From: JAXMBX01 sp046349635
GTDB lineage: Bacteria; Planctomycetota; Planctomycetia; Planctomycetales; Planctomycetaceae
Direction: 5' to 3'
DNA: 64,000 nt
Assembly (NCBI GenBank): GCA_046349635.1
Contig: JAXMBX010000008.1
Location: forward strand, 1 to 64,000
The notes under the pieces were generated by a model. It was not told the DNA's origin. It searched no databases and worked only from the letters and a program-made list of their open reading frames with translations. Shown piece after piece: positions 20,850 to 29,536 of this stretch (position 1 is the stretch's first letter; each line of letters opens with the position of its first letter). Position numbers and translations under genes: made by a program.

Positions 20850-21134
20850 ATGTCCACCCCCCAACTGACAACCCGCCAGATCACCTTTCATGGCCACGTG
20901 CAGGGGGTCTTCTTTCGCAAGACGGCCGCCACTTTCGCAAAAGACCTGCCTGTCTGTGGTTACGTCAAAAACCTTGCGTCAGGCTCCGTGGAAATGGTCG
21001 CTCAGGGAAGTCCTGATGCCGTCGCGGAACTTCTGGCCAGAATAATGTCGCATTTCAGATCCAACATCACCGACTGCGATAGCGTACAAAGGCCGAACGA
21101 CGAGATTTACGCCAAATTTGAGATCCAATACTGA
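20850..21134 (+). CDS. acyP: Acylphosphatase
   Basis: This 94-residue acylphosphatase hydrolyses carboxyl-phosphate bonds. The catalytic loop GHVQGVFFRK (about residues 14-23) contains the phosphate-binding Arg, and the catalytic Asn lies in GYVKNLASGSVEMVAQG (about residues 41-57). The length is standard. It is read divergently from the FAH-family gene with a spacer of about 150 bases. The protein is cytosolic and the gene appears monocistronic. Confidence 0.93.
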   Translation: MSTPQLTTRQITFHGHVQGVFFRKTAATFAKDLPVCGYVKNLASGSVEMVAQGSPDAVAELLARIMSHFRSNITDCDSVQRPNDEIYAKFEIQY

Positions 21135-21418
21135 ATTTCTTGAGACTCGGAACTGGGTTGAGTTTTCCGGCGAAATCTCGATGAAATCCCAGGATTGAGA
21201 GTGACTCTTTCCCGGTTCCTATCAGTTACGGAGTTTTTGTCGCCGGGAAACCAGGGGTTTTCCACAGAACAGCTAAAACTCCGTTCCTTTCAGCCCGGAC
21301 CCTAGTTAAGCTGGAAGTTGATGGTTTCTCGTCTTTGTTTGTAGTTCTAAACTCAATTCTGAATGACCCTTTCCGTCCACGGATCGACCTGTGGCGGTAC
21401 CAGTTCTTGAGGAATCGA
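21135..21418. other. Intergenic region upstream of ABC genes
   Basis: These 284 bases separate the acylphosphatase gene and the ABC permease. I see no gene or clear hairpin. It probably contains the promoter for the ABC pair, but no motif is strong enough to place. Confidence 0.3.
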
Positions 21419-22351
21419 ATGTCCGAGTCGCTGCACAAGTTCACCATGGATAACCCCGAATTGGCGTTCGCCATCGTGAATGGGCTGATCCTGTTTTCCC
21501 CTTTGATTATCTGGTTGGGCCTGGGATCGATTTTCGGTCGCTCCCCCACCTGGAACATTATGATGGCAACCGCGAAGGAATCGGTCCGGCAACCGGTCTA
21601 TTTCTTCATGCTGTTCGTGGTCATCCTGTTGAACCTCCTGAACACATTCATTCCCTTCTTCACGCTGGGGGATGACATCAAGATGCTGAAGGACGGCGGG
21701 TTGGCGACAATCCTGATTTCCGGGCTGCTGCTGGCGGTCTGGACCGCGAGTATGAGCATCGCGGAGGAAATTGAAGGGAAGACCGCCATGACCCTCCTTT
21801 CCAAGCCGATCAACCGTCGGCAGTTCATACTCGGAAAGTATCTCGGGATTCTGTACGGCGTGCTGCTGCTGTATGTCCCGGTGATCCTCGCCTTCCTGTG
21901 GTGCGTCTTCTACAAGGTCTTTTACGATTCCCGGGAATCCTCGGGTGATGCCACCGTGCAACTCGCCGTCGAGTCGACGCTGCAACTGCTCCCCGGCCTG
22001 ATCCTGATGTTCATGGAAGTGATGGTGGTCGCGGCCATCAGCGTCGCGGTTTCCACCCGGCTTCCGATGGTGGTGAATGTCGTCATTTGCCTCGCCATCT
22101 TCGTTATCGGACACCTGACCCCCAGCCTGGTTCACGCCGGCGTGTTCAAGTTTGAACTGGTGGAATTCATGGCCCGCCTGATTGCAACCGTTCTTCCGGT
22201 TCTGGAAGTGTTCAATATTTCGTCTGCGATCTCCACCGGCTCCGAAGTGCCGTTGAATTACGTCGGCTGGGCGGGAGTCTACTGTCTCACGTACAGCGCG
22301 ATTGCCATTTTCGTCGCGTTCATTCTGTTCGAAGATCGCGACCTGGCATAG
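21419..22351 (+). CDS. ABC-2 type transporter permease
   Basis: The 310-residue integral membrane protein starts at ATG 21419 (GAGGA 8 nt upstream). Six hydrophobic segments are visible, including LILFSPLIIWLGLGSIF, FFMLFVVILLNLLNTFI, LLLYVPVILAFLWC, a paired segment around MVVAAISVAV and VVICLAIFVIGHL, and a last one ending in FVAFILFED. The conserved cytoplasmic patch EIEGKTAMTLLSKPINRRQFILGKYLG is characteristic of ABC-2 permeases such as those of the NosY/GldF type. No matching stand-alone ATPase gene is adjacent; the next gene, 99 nt downstream, is a fused ABC protein with degenerate ATPase motifs. The substrate is unknown. Confidence 0.85.
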   Translation: MSESLHKFTMDNPELAFAIVNGLILFSPLIIWLGLGSIFGRSPTWNIMMATAKESVRQPVYFFMLFVVILLNLLNTFIPFFTLGDDIKMLKDGGLATILISGLLLAVWTASMSIAEEIEGKTAMTLLSKPINRRQFILGKYLGILYGVLLLYVPVILAFLWCVFYKVFYDSRESSGDATVQLAVESTLQLLPGLILMFMEVMVVAAISVAVSTRLPMVVNVVICLAIFVIGHLTPSLVHAGVFKFELVEFMARLIATVLPVLEVFNISSAISTGSEVPLNYVGWAGVYCLTYSAIAIFVAFILFEDRDLA

Positions 22352-22450
22352 GCCGGGGACTTCGCAGAAGACAGTCGGTCGGTTGGTGGAGCGAAGGATC
22401 AGTCCGATACAGGGATGGTTCCCACAAAACCCCCACAATGAACGTGTGAC

Positions 22451-24439
22451 GTGAGCCGACAACAGCCGGATGACCTTGAGCGTGTCTTCCCGTGGAGCGA
22501 CGTCTGGCGTGGACCAGGTCGCCTTTCGATGGGCTGGTCGATGATCGGCTCCGTCCTGCTGGGGCTGATCTTTTTCCTGATGTATCTGGTGGTGGACCTG
22601 CTGGCCACCGGGGGTACATTGCGGGTTCCTCGCCCCGAAGCCGTCCAGATCCTGGATGTGACGGGGGTGAGCCCGGACGAGGTGCTGTACTCCAATCAGA
22701 TCCTGTCGCGCGAAACTGCGGTCGTTTACAGCGAGAAAGGGATCTTCCCCGCTTTGTGGTGGAGCCGCAAAGAAGCCTGGGGGCCGCTCCTGTTGGCCGC
22801 GTACAAGCGATTCCCCTCCCTCGCTGATAACCAGCAGGCCCTGCTGATTCTGTGTGGATTGTCTGTGTTCCTGATCTTCCTGCGGTGGGGTGCCCGGGCC
22901 CGAGCCCGAAAACTTCGGTTGCGAGCCGCGCTGGAAGTGGCCCATCGCCTGCGGGAAGCCATCTATCGTCAAACAGTCCGACAAGGCCCCTCCCTGTCAC
23001 TCGACAAATCCAACCCCGACGTCATGGAATTGTTTACCGATGACGTCGCTATGCTTCAGAACGTGGTATACCACCGCCTGGATGCGTTAGGACAAGGTCC
23101 CGTCAAGCTGGTGATTATTGTCTTGCTGCTCTTGGGAATTCACCCGCTCCTGACGGTCCAATGCCTGATTCCGCTGCTGGGGTTCTGGGTTCTGTTTTAT
23201 CGGGATCGTCAGCGGATCAGCAGCCAGCGGAAACTGATCCAGGACCGGGCCTCGGAAGAACTGAAACTTCTGTCCGAAAGCCTCCGTAAGACCCGGCTCA
23301 TCAGCGGCAACAGCCTGGAAGAATACGCCCGCGAAAAATTTGAGCGAAACCTGATGCGTTACCACGCGCAAGCCGCCGCGCTGATCCGGACGGAGAATTT
23401 TGTCGGATGGCAGAGCAAGGTCGTGGGTTCATTGATCGGGGTGTTTCTGTTATTCCTGATCGGCATGAAGGTGCTTCTGACGCCGGAAGACCTCTCCTTT
23501 GCCGCCGGACTGACTTTCGCCGTCGCACTCTGTTGGATGTACTTCCCGCTCGATTGCCTGCGGCAGTCGCGCCAGTTGATGAAGGAAGGGCTGGTTGTCG
23601 CGCAACGAATTTACCGCTACCTCGACCAGATCCCGATGGTCGGCCAGGTGGTTGGCGCCAAGTTCCTCTCCCCCCTTTCCAAGATGCTGCAGTTCGAGGA
23701 GATCAGCTATGTCTTCCCGGGATCGAAAAAGCCGGTCCTGTCCGGTCTGAATCTGAAGATCCCGTTCGGACGGACGGTGGCGATCGTTTCCACCGATCCA
23801 CTTGAGTCTCTGGCCGTGGCATCCCTGCTGCCGCGCTTTATCGAACCGACCGAGGGAAAAATCCTCGTTGATGGGGAAGACATTGCCTGGGCCACGCTCG
23901 ATTCACTTCGGGCGGAAGTCGCCTATGTCGGAGGTGATGACCCGTTCTTCACCGATACGGTGAAAGAGAATCTGGCCGCGGGTAATGCGAACCTGAAGCT
24001 CCCACAGATCATGGAAGCGGCCAAGACGACGCATGCACACAACTTCATCGCCAAGATGTCGCAGGGATACGAAACCGTCATCGGCGAACATGGGGAACAA
24101 CTGGACGTGGGGCAGGGATTCCGCCTCAGTCTGGCCCGCGCCCTTCTGAGAAACCCCGCGCTGCTGATCATCGAGGAGCCGACTGCTCCACTGGATGACT
24201 CCACGAAACCGCTGGTTGATGACGCCTACCAGCGGATCCAGACCGGGCGGACCGTCATTTATCTGCCGACCCGCATGTCGACTCTCCGCCGGGTCGATGA
24301 GATTGTTCTGCTGCATCAATCGAAAGTGGTCGCCATCGGGTCGCATGCCCATCTCGTGAAGTCGAATCCGCTGTATCGCCACTGGGAATACGTTCACTTC
24401 AACGAATTTCGCCACCAGATCGAAGAGCAATCCGCGTGA
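22451..24439 (+). CDS. ABC exporter-like protein with degenerate nucleotide-binding domain
   Basis: The 662-residue protein has the type-I exporter layout: an N-terminal transmembrane domain with about six helices (for example GSVLLGLIFFLMYLVVDLL, LVIIVLLLLGIHPLL, IGVFLLFLIGMKVLL) and a C-terminal ABC domain from about residue 410. The ABC domain keeps the fold, but key motifs are altered. At the Walker A site it reads VSTDPLESLA (about residues 446-455), with no Gly-rich loop or Lys. The Q-loop region is AYVGGDDPFF, the signature is LDVGQ (about 551), Walker B is LLIIEEP (about 571) and the switch His is replaced in LPTRMST (about 605-611). The frame is intact and coding looks normal, so this is probably a conserved pseudo-ATPase that works with a partner or as a sensor. 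The start is GTG 22451. Confidence 0.85.
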   Translation: MSRQQPDDLERVFPWSDVWRGPGRLSMGWSMIGSVLLGLIFFLMYLVVDLLATGGTLRVPRPEAVQILDVTGVSPDEVLYSNQILSRETAVVYSEKGIFPALWWSRKEAWGPLLLAAYKRFPSLADNQQALLILCGLSVFLIFLRWGARARARKLRLRAALEVAHRLREAIYRQTVRQGPSLSLDKSNPDVMELFTDDVAMLQNVVYHRLDALGQGPVKLVIIVLLLLGIHPLLTVQCLIPLLGFWVLFYRDRQRISSQRKLIQDRASEELKLLSESLRKTRLISGNSLEEYAREKFERNLMRYHAQAAALIRTENFVGWQSKVVGSLIGVFLLFLIGMKVLLTPEDLSFAAGLTFAVALCWMYFPLDCLRQSRQLMKEGLVVAQRIYRYLDQIPMVGQVVGAKFLSPLSKMLQFEEISYVFPGSKKPVLSGLNLKIPFGRTVAIVSTDPLESLAVASLLPRFIEPTEGKILVDGEDIAWATLDSLRAEVAYVGGDDPFFTDTVKENLAAGNANLKLPQIMEAAKTTHAHNFIAKMSQGYETVIGEHGEQLDVGQGFRLSLARALLRNPALLIIEEPTAPLDDSTKPLVDDAYQRIQTGRTVIYLPTRMSTLRRVDEIVLLHQSKVVAIGSHAHLVKSNPLYRHWEYVHFNEFRHQIEEQSA

Positions 24440-24457
24440 TGATTCCGCGGGTCGAGC

Positions 24458-24922
24458 CTATTCGCCGACCGGCTCGTACTGATCTTCAAACCTCTTCAGC
24501 GCCAGTGCCGGGTCCATATTGAACAGTGCCCGGCCCCCCGTTCCCCATTCTCCATGCTGGTAATGAAAAAGGGCGGTGGCATCCCGCAACGCTCCGACCG
24601 CAGCGACGTCTTCCATGTCTCCTCCTTCAATCGCCTCGAAGGAAATATGGACGCCGACAAACGCGGTCAGCATTCCCGTTTTGCGGTCGCGGGCCAGCAG
24701 GAAATTGGGTTGCCACTGGCAGTCCAGCCAGCGGACGCCACGCGGTTTCCCCAGCGAACGGGCCAGATCCATGAAGCGGGCTTCCAGATACTCCCGTTTG
24801 CGCCGGAATGATTCGGAGGCCCGTTTGACTTCCCGCTGCTTTCCGCCCCACAACCAGGTAAAGACTCCCGCCACGCACAGCATCGCGTCCCAATTCAATT
24901 CAACAGCGTCTGGAAATAACAT
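24458..24922 (-). CDS. Conserved hypothetical protein with N-terminal membrane segment
   Basis: The 154-residue protein has one hydrophobic helix near the start (WDAMLCVAGVFTWLWGG), a basic helix (KRASESFRRKREYLEARFMDLARS) and a C-terminal domain of mixed strands (DCQWQPNFLLARDRKTGMLTAFVGVHISFEAIEGGDM; FHYQHGEWGTGGRALFNMDP). I do not recognise a family. Codon usage matches its neighbours and there is no overlapping alternative gene. It is convergent with the ABC gene (18 nt apart) and divergent from the methyltransferase. Confidence 0.7.
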   Translation of the reverse strand: MLFPDAVELNWDAMLCVAGVFTWLWGGKQREVKRASESFRRKREYLEARFMDLARSLGKPRGVRWLDCQWQPNFLLARDRKTGMLTAFVGVHISFEAIEGGDMEDVAAVGALRDATALFHYQHGEWGTGGRALFNMDPALALKRFEDQYEPVGE

Positions 24923-25015
24923 TGTGGGAGGTTCCTTCTGTGTAAGATCCCATTGTATGCTTCAAGACCAGCGGGAGAAAATCCAGAGGCAGGTTCTGTG
25001 GGCGGAGATCCGGGA

Positions 25016-25684
25016 ATGCTCAAACGAGAACTCGAACCGGAGGTCATGGATACGGGCGAGGAAGCCGCGGAATACCAGGCCATGGATCACTCCGAGGTCA
25101 ACCAGCGGTTTGCGGAGGATCTCCGCGCTTTTATCGGATGGACGTCCGTCGATGGACAATTCCTCGACGTGGGAACAGGGACGGCCTTGATCCCGATTGC
25201 CTGCTGCCAGATTCTCCCCGACTTGAAGTTCATCGCCGTGGATCTTTCCCAACCCATGCTTGACCTGGCGATCAAAAATATAGCAGAGGTGGGACTGTCC
25301 GACCGCATTCGCGTGCAACTGCTGGATGGCAAGTCGCTCCCGTTTCCCGCGGCTCACTTTTCAGGAGTCACGTCAAACAGCCTGATCCATCACATTCCCC
25401 ATCCCGAGGAAGCATTTCGTGAGCAGTGGCGGGTTCTGCAACAGGGAGGGGTCTGGTTTCATCGGGATCTGCTTCGTCCCACGGATGAACCAGCCTTGGA
25501 GGAACTGGTGGAACGCTATGCAGGCAGTTCCCCGCACAAACAGCGGCAACTTTTAGCCGACTCGCTCCGGGCAGCGCTCAGTTTGGAAGAACTGCGCGCC
25601 ATCCTCTGTGAACTTGGAATTCCTGCAGACTGGCTGCGGCAGACGAGCGACCGCCACTGGACAATCGCGGGCCGCAAACCCTGA
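25016..25684 (+). CDS. Class I SAM-dependent methyltransferase
   Basis: The 222-residue protein starts at ATG 25016, with GGAG about 10 nt upstream. Motif I is FLDVGTGTALIPIACC (about residues 50-65), followed by AVDLSQPML (acidic ribose-binding residue), LLDGKSLPFPAAHFSGVTSNSLIHHIPHPEE (motifs II-III) and a helical C-terminus. This matches the Methyltransf_11/25 fold. The substrate is unknown. The HHIPHPEEAF segment is typical of small-molecule methyltransferases of the UbiE-like group. It ends five bases before the convergent sugar transferase gene. Confidence 0.88.
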   Translation: MLKRELEPEVMDTGEEAAEYQAMDHSEVNQRFAEDLRAFIGWTSVDGQFLDVGTGTALIPIACCQILPDLKFIAVDLSQPMLDLAIKNIAEVGLSDRIRVQLLDGKSLPFPAAHFSGVTSNSLIHHIPHPEEAFREQWRVLQQGGVWFHRDLLRPTDEPALEELVERYAGSSPHKQRQLLADSLRAALSLEELRAILCELGIPADWLRQTSDRHWTIAGRKP

Positions 25685-25689
25685 TTCGC

Positions 25690-26445
25690 TCAGGAGTGGT
25701 GACGCAACCGGGGATGGTTCAGGACGTCTCCGAACAAACGCTGGCGCAATCCCTGGGAATTCAGGTGCAGCACTTTCAGTCCGGTGCACAGAACAATCCG
25801 GGCATCGAGCGAAAGACTCCGCCGTTCCAGGTACACCAGATCGTAGGCCAGCTTTAATTCGACATCCTGAATCGTCTGGTCCGCATGCGTGCAGACCTGG
25901 GCCAGCCCCGTCACTCCCGGCATCAGTTTCAGGCGCTCCGGATACTCGGGGATTTGAGGAACCAGGCGCTGCATGATCTCCTGACGTTCCGGACGGGGCC
26001 CGACGAGGCTCATGTCTCCCCGGACGACGTTCCATAACTGGGGAAGTTCGTCCAAGTGCGTTTTACGAAGCCAGTATCCGATCCGCGTGACGCGAGGATC
26101 CTGCGGCTTAGCCCAGACTGCCCCGGTGTGCCGCTCGCAGTCCCAGGTCATGGTCCGAAGCTTATAGATTCGGAATTCCTTTCCTCGCAGCCCCACCCGT
26201 CTCTGGGAATACAACCCGGGTCCGGCCGAGGTCATTCGCACCAGCACGTATAGGATGCCAATCAACGGAGCCGCAAGGATCAACAGGAGGAGCGCCACGC
26301 TACGATCCAGGAGGGAGGCACCGGGGAACCCGGAGAAGTCCTCAGGATCCTTGCGATCGTTCCATTCCGGAGAACCCAACCCTCGCACGCCGCGCAGCTG
26401 CGGATCGGTTGAGGGGGGCGGTGTAATCGTTGCAGGTCGTATCAC
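25690..26445 (-). CDS. Priming polyprenyl-phosphate sugar transferase (WcaJ/PglC-like)
   Basis: The 251-residue protein starts at GTG 26445 with a strong GGAGG site 10 nt upstream; the open frame reaches a TTG at 26487. After a Pro-rich N-terminus comes one membrane hairpin (RSVALLLLILAAPLIGILYVLV), then the catalytic core of bacterial sugar transferases: SAGPGLYSQRRVGLRGKEF, YKLRTM, RVTRIGYWLRKTHLDELPQLWNV, GDMSLVGPRPER and MPGVTGLAQV. It lacks the extra N-terminal helices and CoA-binding-like domain of WbaP-type enzymes. It would transfer the first sugar-1-phosphate to undecaprenyl phosphate, opening polymer synthesis. It is divergent from the glycan genes it serves. Confidence 0.92.
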   Translation of the reverse strand: MIRPATITPPPSTDPQLRGVRGLGSPEWNDRKDPEDFSGFPGASLLDRSVALLLLILAAPLIGILYVLVRMTSAGPGLYSQRRVGLRGKEFRIYKLRTMTWDCERHTGAVWAKPQDPRVTRIGYWLRKTHLDELPQLWNVVRGDMSLVGPRPERQEIMQRLVPQIPEYPERLKLMPGVTGLAQVCTHADQTIQDVELKLAYDLVYLERRSLSLDARIVLCTGLKVLHLNSQGLRQRLFGDVLNHPRLRHHS

Positions 26446-26911
26446 TGTTCGAACTCCTCCAAGGAGAACGGGGTATTTCCGCAACACGGGGGCCTGGCCC
26501 CCCTGCCTCAGCGGAATAAGGGTCTATATTTCAGCATTCGAAAAAGTCATCGCGTTTCGGCGCAATGATCCAATCGAGAGAGTCAACCGGGGAGATCACA
26601 AGCAAACCGTGCGCCTGTTCAGGATTGTTCTCAGTTTCGAATCGCAAACTTAACGCTGTAAAAACACCAAAGTGATGCGGATTCAGGAACTTGGGAAATC
26701 GGCCTGCAACAGCGAATTCGGGACGAAGAGAATCTCTCGCGCGAAGTTTCCACGGTCGAACCTTGCGGTTCGTCAACATGCGAGGACGTGGATGCTTCCG
26801 GTTGGCAACCTCCAGCTATGACAAGACTGTTCGATACAACCTGTAAAAAACCTCTGACACGAAAAGCACCGAGGAGCGCGGCTGCCCCCCACCGGGACGG
26901 AGTCCGCGCCA
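26446..26911. promoter_or_regulatory. Divergent intergenic region of the exopolysaccharide locus
   Basis: About 465 bases lie between the priming transferase (leftward) and the polymerase-like gene (rightward). No gene is supported. The region is AT-richer and should contain the promoters, and any long leader, for the rightward glycan operon. I found no RfaH-type ops element in it and no clear terminator. Confidence 0.4.
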
Positions 26912-28354
26912 ATGATCGTTAACGTCACGACAACCATGCGTTCAAGTTCCCTGACACAATCGCGCTGGAACGTCCTGCCCGGGGAGTTCTCTATTCCCCG
27001 GAGCCGGATTTCGCAACTGGCGTTCGTGCTCTTCGTGCTCCTGACGTTGAACGTCATCCTGCGCCCCGCGGAACTGATCGCCGTCCTCGAAGGGCTTTCG
27101 ATTTACGAAACCCTGATCGCCGCCACGCTGTTCTGCGTGCTCAGTCCCGCGAGAGACCAATTACTCCCGCAGGTAATGAAAGTCCGTCCGATTACCGCCT
27201 GCGTCGTGGGACTGACGATCGCGATTCCCCTTTCACATCTCAGCCACGCCTGGATTTCGGGCGCCATCGAGTCGACCAACTTCTTCATCAAGACCGTTTT
27301 GTATTTCCTGCTGCTCATCACAATCGTGAATACCGCTTCGCGGTTGCGGATCTTCCTGCTGGGTATGGCTATTTTTACCACGATCACGGTGGGCATTTGC
27401 GTCGCCGACTTTCGGGGCATCATCGACGTCCCGTTCATCGAACCGGTCGTCCAACTCGGCGAACTTCTCGAAGCTGAAAAAGCGGAGCTGGGAGAACTTC
27501 CCAAAGAAGTCCTCATGCGGGTTACCCGAATGTGCGGGACCGGCATTTTCAAGGACCCCAATGACATCTCCCAGTTGATCGTCGCCGTCGGCGTTATCAT
27601 CACCTACTTCCTCTTCGACCAACGCAAGAAATACACCAGGTTTCTCTGGATCATCCCGTTGATCATCCTCGGGATGGGCCTGGTCTATACGAAATCCCGC
27701 GGAGGTATGCTTTCCGCGGCAATCGCCGTATTAACTTACATCGCCCTCCGCTACGGAGGACGGATGAGTGTTCTCGCAATCCTCTTGGGGCTGTGCATGC
27801 TTCCCTTCATGGCCGGACGCCAGGGGGACATTGATATTGAAGATGGGTCGGGCCAGGAACGCATCCAGATGTGGTCGGAAGGACTGCAGGAACTGAAATC
27901 CCCCAGCATCCTGTTCGGCATCGGACATGGGCTTTACGGGGACATCGCCGGCCTCGTCGCGCACAACTCCTACGTCCATGCCTTCGTCGAACTGGGCCTG
28001 TTTGGCGGAACATTCTTCGTCGGACTGTTCTTATTCAGCGGCCTGGGGCTGCAGCGGCTGTACACCCTGCGGTCTCAGATCCGGGACCCGGAGATGCGAC
28101 GTTTGCTCCCCTTCATGGGAGCCATGCTGGCGGGTTGGGCGATGGGTCTGTTCTCCCTCTCCCGCTGCTACGTTCCCCCGACCTATCTCATCATCGGCAT
28201 CGTTTCGAATTACATCCATATCGTGGAGCAGGATATGGTTCCCCGGCGTGTCGTGACACGCTGGGACTCCGATCACGTCAAACTCCTGGCGCTCACCAGC
28301 GTTTCGACTCTCGTCTTTTTGTATGTCTTCGTTAAAGTCTTCGCCCGTTTCTGA
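26912..28354 (+). CDS. O-antigen ligase/polymerase family membrane protein (Wzy/WaaL-like)
   Basis: The 480-residue protein has about ten to twelve hydrophobic segments spread over its length. In the middle it carries IIPLIILGMGLVYTKSRGGML, the Wzy_C-type motif with the conserved Arg. A large periplasmic loop follows (residues about 305-345, acidic, DIDIEDGSGQERIQMWSEGL) ending in the FGIGHGLYGDIAG and AHNSYVHAFVELGLFG motifs that carry the conserved His. This family polymerises repeat units or ligates glycans in the periplasm. It is the first gene of the rightward operon; the GNAT-like gene follows after 17 nt. Start ATG 26912 has GGAG upstream. Confidence 0.9.
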   Translation: MIVNVTTTMRSSSLTQSRWNVLPGEFSIPRSRISQLAFVLFVLLTLNVILRPAELIAVLEGLSIYETLIAATLFCVLSPARDQLLPQVMKVRPITACVVGLTIAIPLSHLSHAWISGAIESTNFFIKTVLYFLLLITIVNTASRLRIFLLGMAIFTTITVGICVADFRGIIDVPFIEPVVQLGELLEAEKAELGELPKEVLMRVTRMCGTGIFKDPNDISQLIVAVGVIITYFLFDQRKKYTRFLWIIPLIILGMGLVYTKSRGGMLSAAIAVLTYIALRYGGRMSVLAILLGLCMLPFMAGRQGDIDIEDGSGQERIQMWSEGLQELKSPSILFGIGHGLYGDIAGLVAHNSYVHAFVELGLFGGTFFVGLFLFSGLGLQRLYTLRSQIRDPEMRRLLPFMGAMLAGWAMGLFSLSRCYVPPTYLIIGIVSNYIHIVEQDMVPRRVVTRWDSDHVKLLALTSVSTLVFLYVFVKVFARF

Positions 28355-28371
28355 AACGCAGAAATAATCAC

Positions 28372-29502
28372 GTGATTCACGTTCCTCAAACACTTATTTC
28401 CCCGAGCTGCACAGCCACCCCTCCGGGTGTCCTGCGGATCAGGGTCTGTCACGACGTGACTGAGGGCCTGCAAGTATGGCAGGCTCTCGATGCCCGTCTG
28501 AAAATGGATTCGATCAGCAGCAGCTGGGAATGGACCGCAGGCTGGATCAAGTCCTTTGGAAGCCACATCCCGCATCAGATCTGGATTGGCGAAGAAAATG
28601 GCGTCGTCCGGGGAATGTCGCTTGTGACTTTCCCCGTGACCCAGCAGGGCCCCTTCAGTGTCCGCTCCGTCCACCTGGGCACGGCCGGTGAACCCCAGAC
28701 GGACAGCCTTTGTGTCGAATACAACCGCCTGCTCGTTGAAGAGCCGTACCGCACAAACTTCATGCTCGCGATTCTGGAGAAACTTCACGAAGACTCCACC
28801 TGGGACCAAATTCACTTCGATGGAATGGCTCCTGAAGAAGCCGAGATCCTGATTGCGACGGAACGGCAACTGCAGGTGCGGCTGGCCCCGAGTCCCTATT
28901 TCTCTCTCCAACAGGCCCGCGAACAGGGAGAGGGAATTCTCAAGCTTCTGGGATCCAATTCGCGCAACGACATCAAACGAAAGCTTCGCCAGTGGGGAAA
29001 GCTCACCATCGACTGGGCAGAAACCAATTCGCAGGCGGAGGAGATCTACGGGGAACTGATCCAGTTGCATCAACAGCGCTGGAACGCTGCCGGCCAGCCA
29101 GGATCCTTCTCCAGTTCCCCCTTCCGGGAATTTCATCGCCGGATGATTCACGAATTTTTGCCGCAGCGCCGGGTCGCACTCATTCGTGTCAAAAACGAAA
29201 CCCAGACGATTGGTTGCGTCTTGAATTACATCGAACGGAAGACCGTTTTGTTCTACCAGATCGGGGTTGCCGCGGAACCGGCGAAACAAAGTCCCGGCCT
29301 GATTTCCATCTATGCCTGTATGGAGGAAGCGCTCCGCCGTGGATACGACAAATTCGACTTCCTCGCCGGAGACGGCGAACACAAGCGCCGCCTTTCGACA
29401 CACGCCAACCAGTTGATCTGGGGGAAATACCAGCGGCCCCGCTTCAAGTTCTCACTGATCGACAACCTGCGGATGGCACGCAATATCTGGACCCGCCAGT
29501 AA
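28372..29502 (+). CDS. FemAB/BioF2-like (CelD/BcsL-type) acyltransferase
   Basis: The 376-residue protein of the GNAT-fold acyltransferase group common in polysaccharide loci has two similar halves. The second half carries LLGSNSRNDIKRKLRQWGK, IQLHQQRWNAAGQPGSF, RVALIRVKNETQTIGCVLNYI and FYQIGVAAEPAKQSPGLISIYACMEEA followed by FDFLAGDGEHKRRL, the typical end of BioF2-like domains. It probably acylates a sugar or aminoacylates a glycan intermediate. The GTG start at 28372 has a poor ribosome-binding site, but no better start precedes the conserved region. It is cytosolic and sits in the exopolysaccharide operon. Confidence 0.86.
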   Translation: MIHVPQTLISPSCTATPPGVLRIRVCHDVTEGLQVWQALDARLKMDSISSSWEWTAGWIKSFGSHIPHQIWIGEENGVVRGMSLVTFPVTQQGPFSVRSVHLGTAGEPQTDSLCVEYNRLLVEEPYRTNFMLAILEKLHEDSTWDQIHFDGMAPEEAEILIATERQLQVRLAPSPYFSLQQAREQGEGILKLLGSNSRNDIKRKLRQWGKLTIDWAETNSQAEEIYGELIQLHQQRWNAAGQPGSFSSSPFREFHRRMIHEFLPQRRVALIRVKNETQTIGCVLNYIERKTVLFYQIGVAAEPAKQSPGLISIYACMEEALRRGYDKFDFLAGDGEHKRRLSTHANQLIWGKYQRPRFKFSLIDNLRMARNIWTRQ

Positions 29503-29536
29503 CGGACACGATTTCCACACACCTAGAGCCGCGACC

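Noticed and set aside
21353..22984. Long open frame of 543 codons on the minus strand
   Set aside because: It lies opposite the ABC permease and the start of the ABC exporter gene. It is rich in Gln, His, Asp and Arg with no recognisable domain, as expected for an antisense frame of hydrophobic GC-rich coding sequence.
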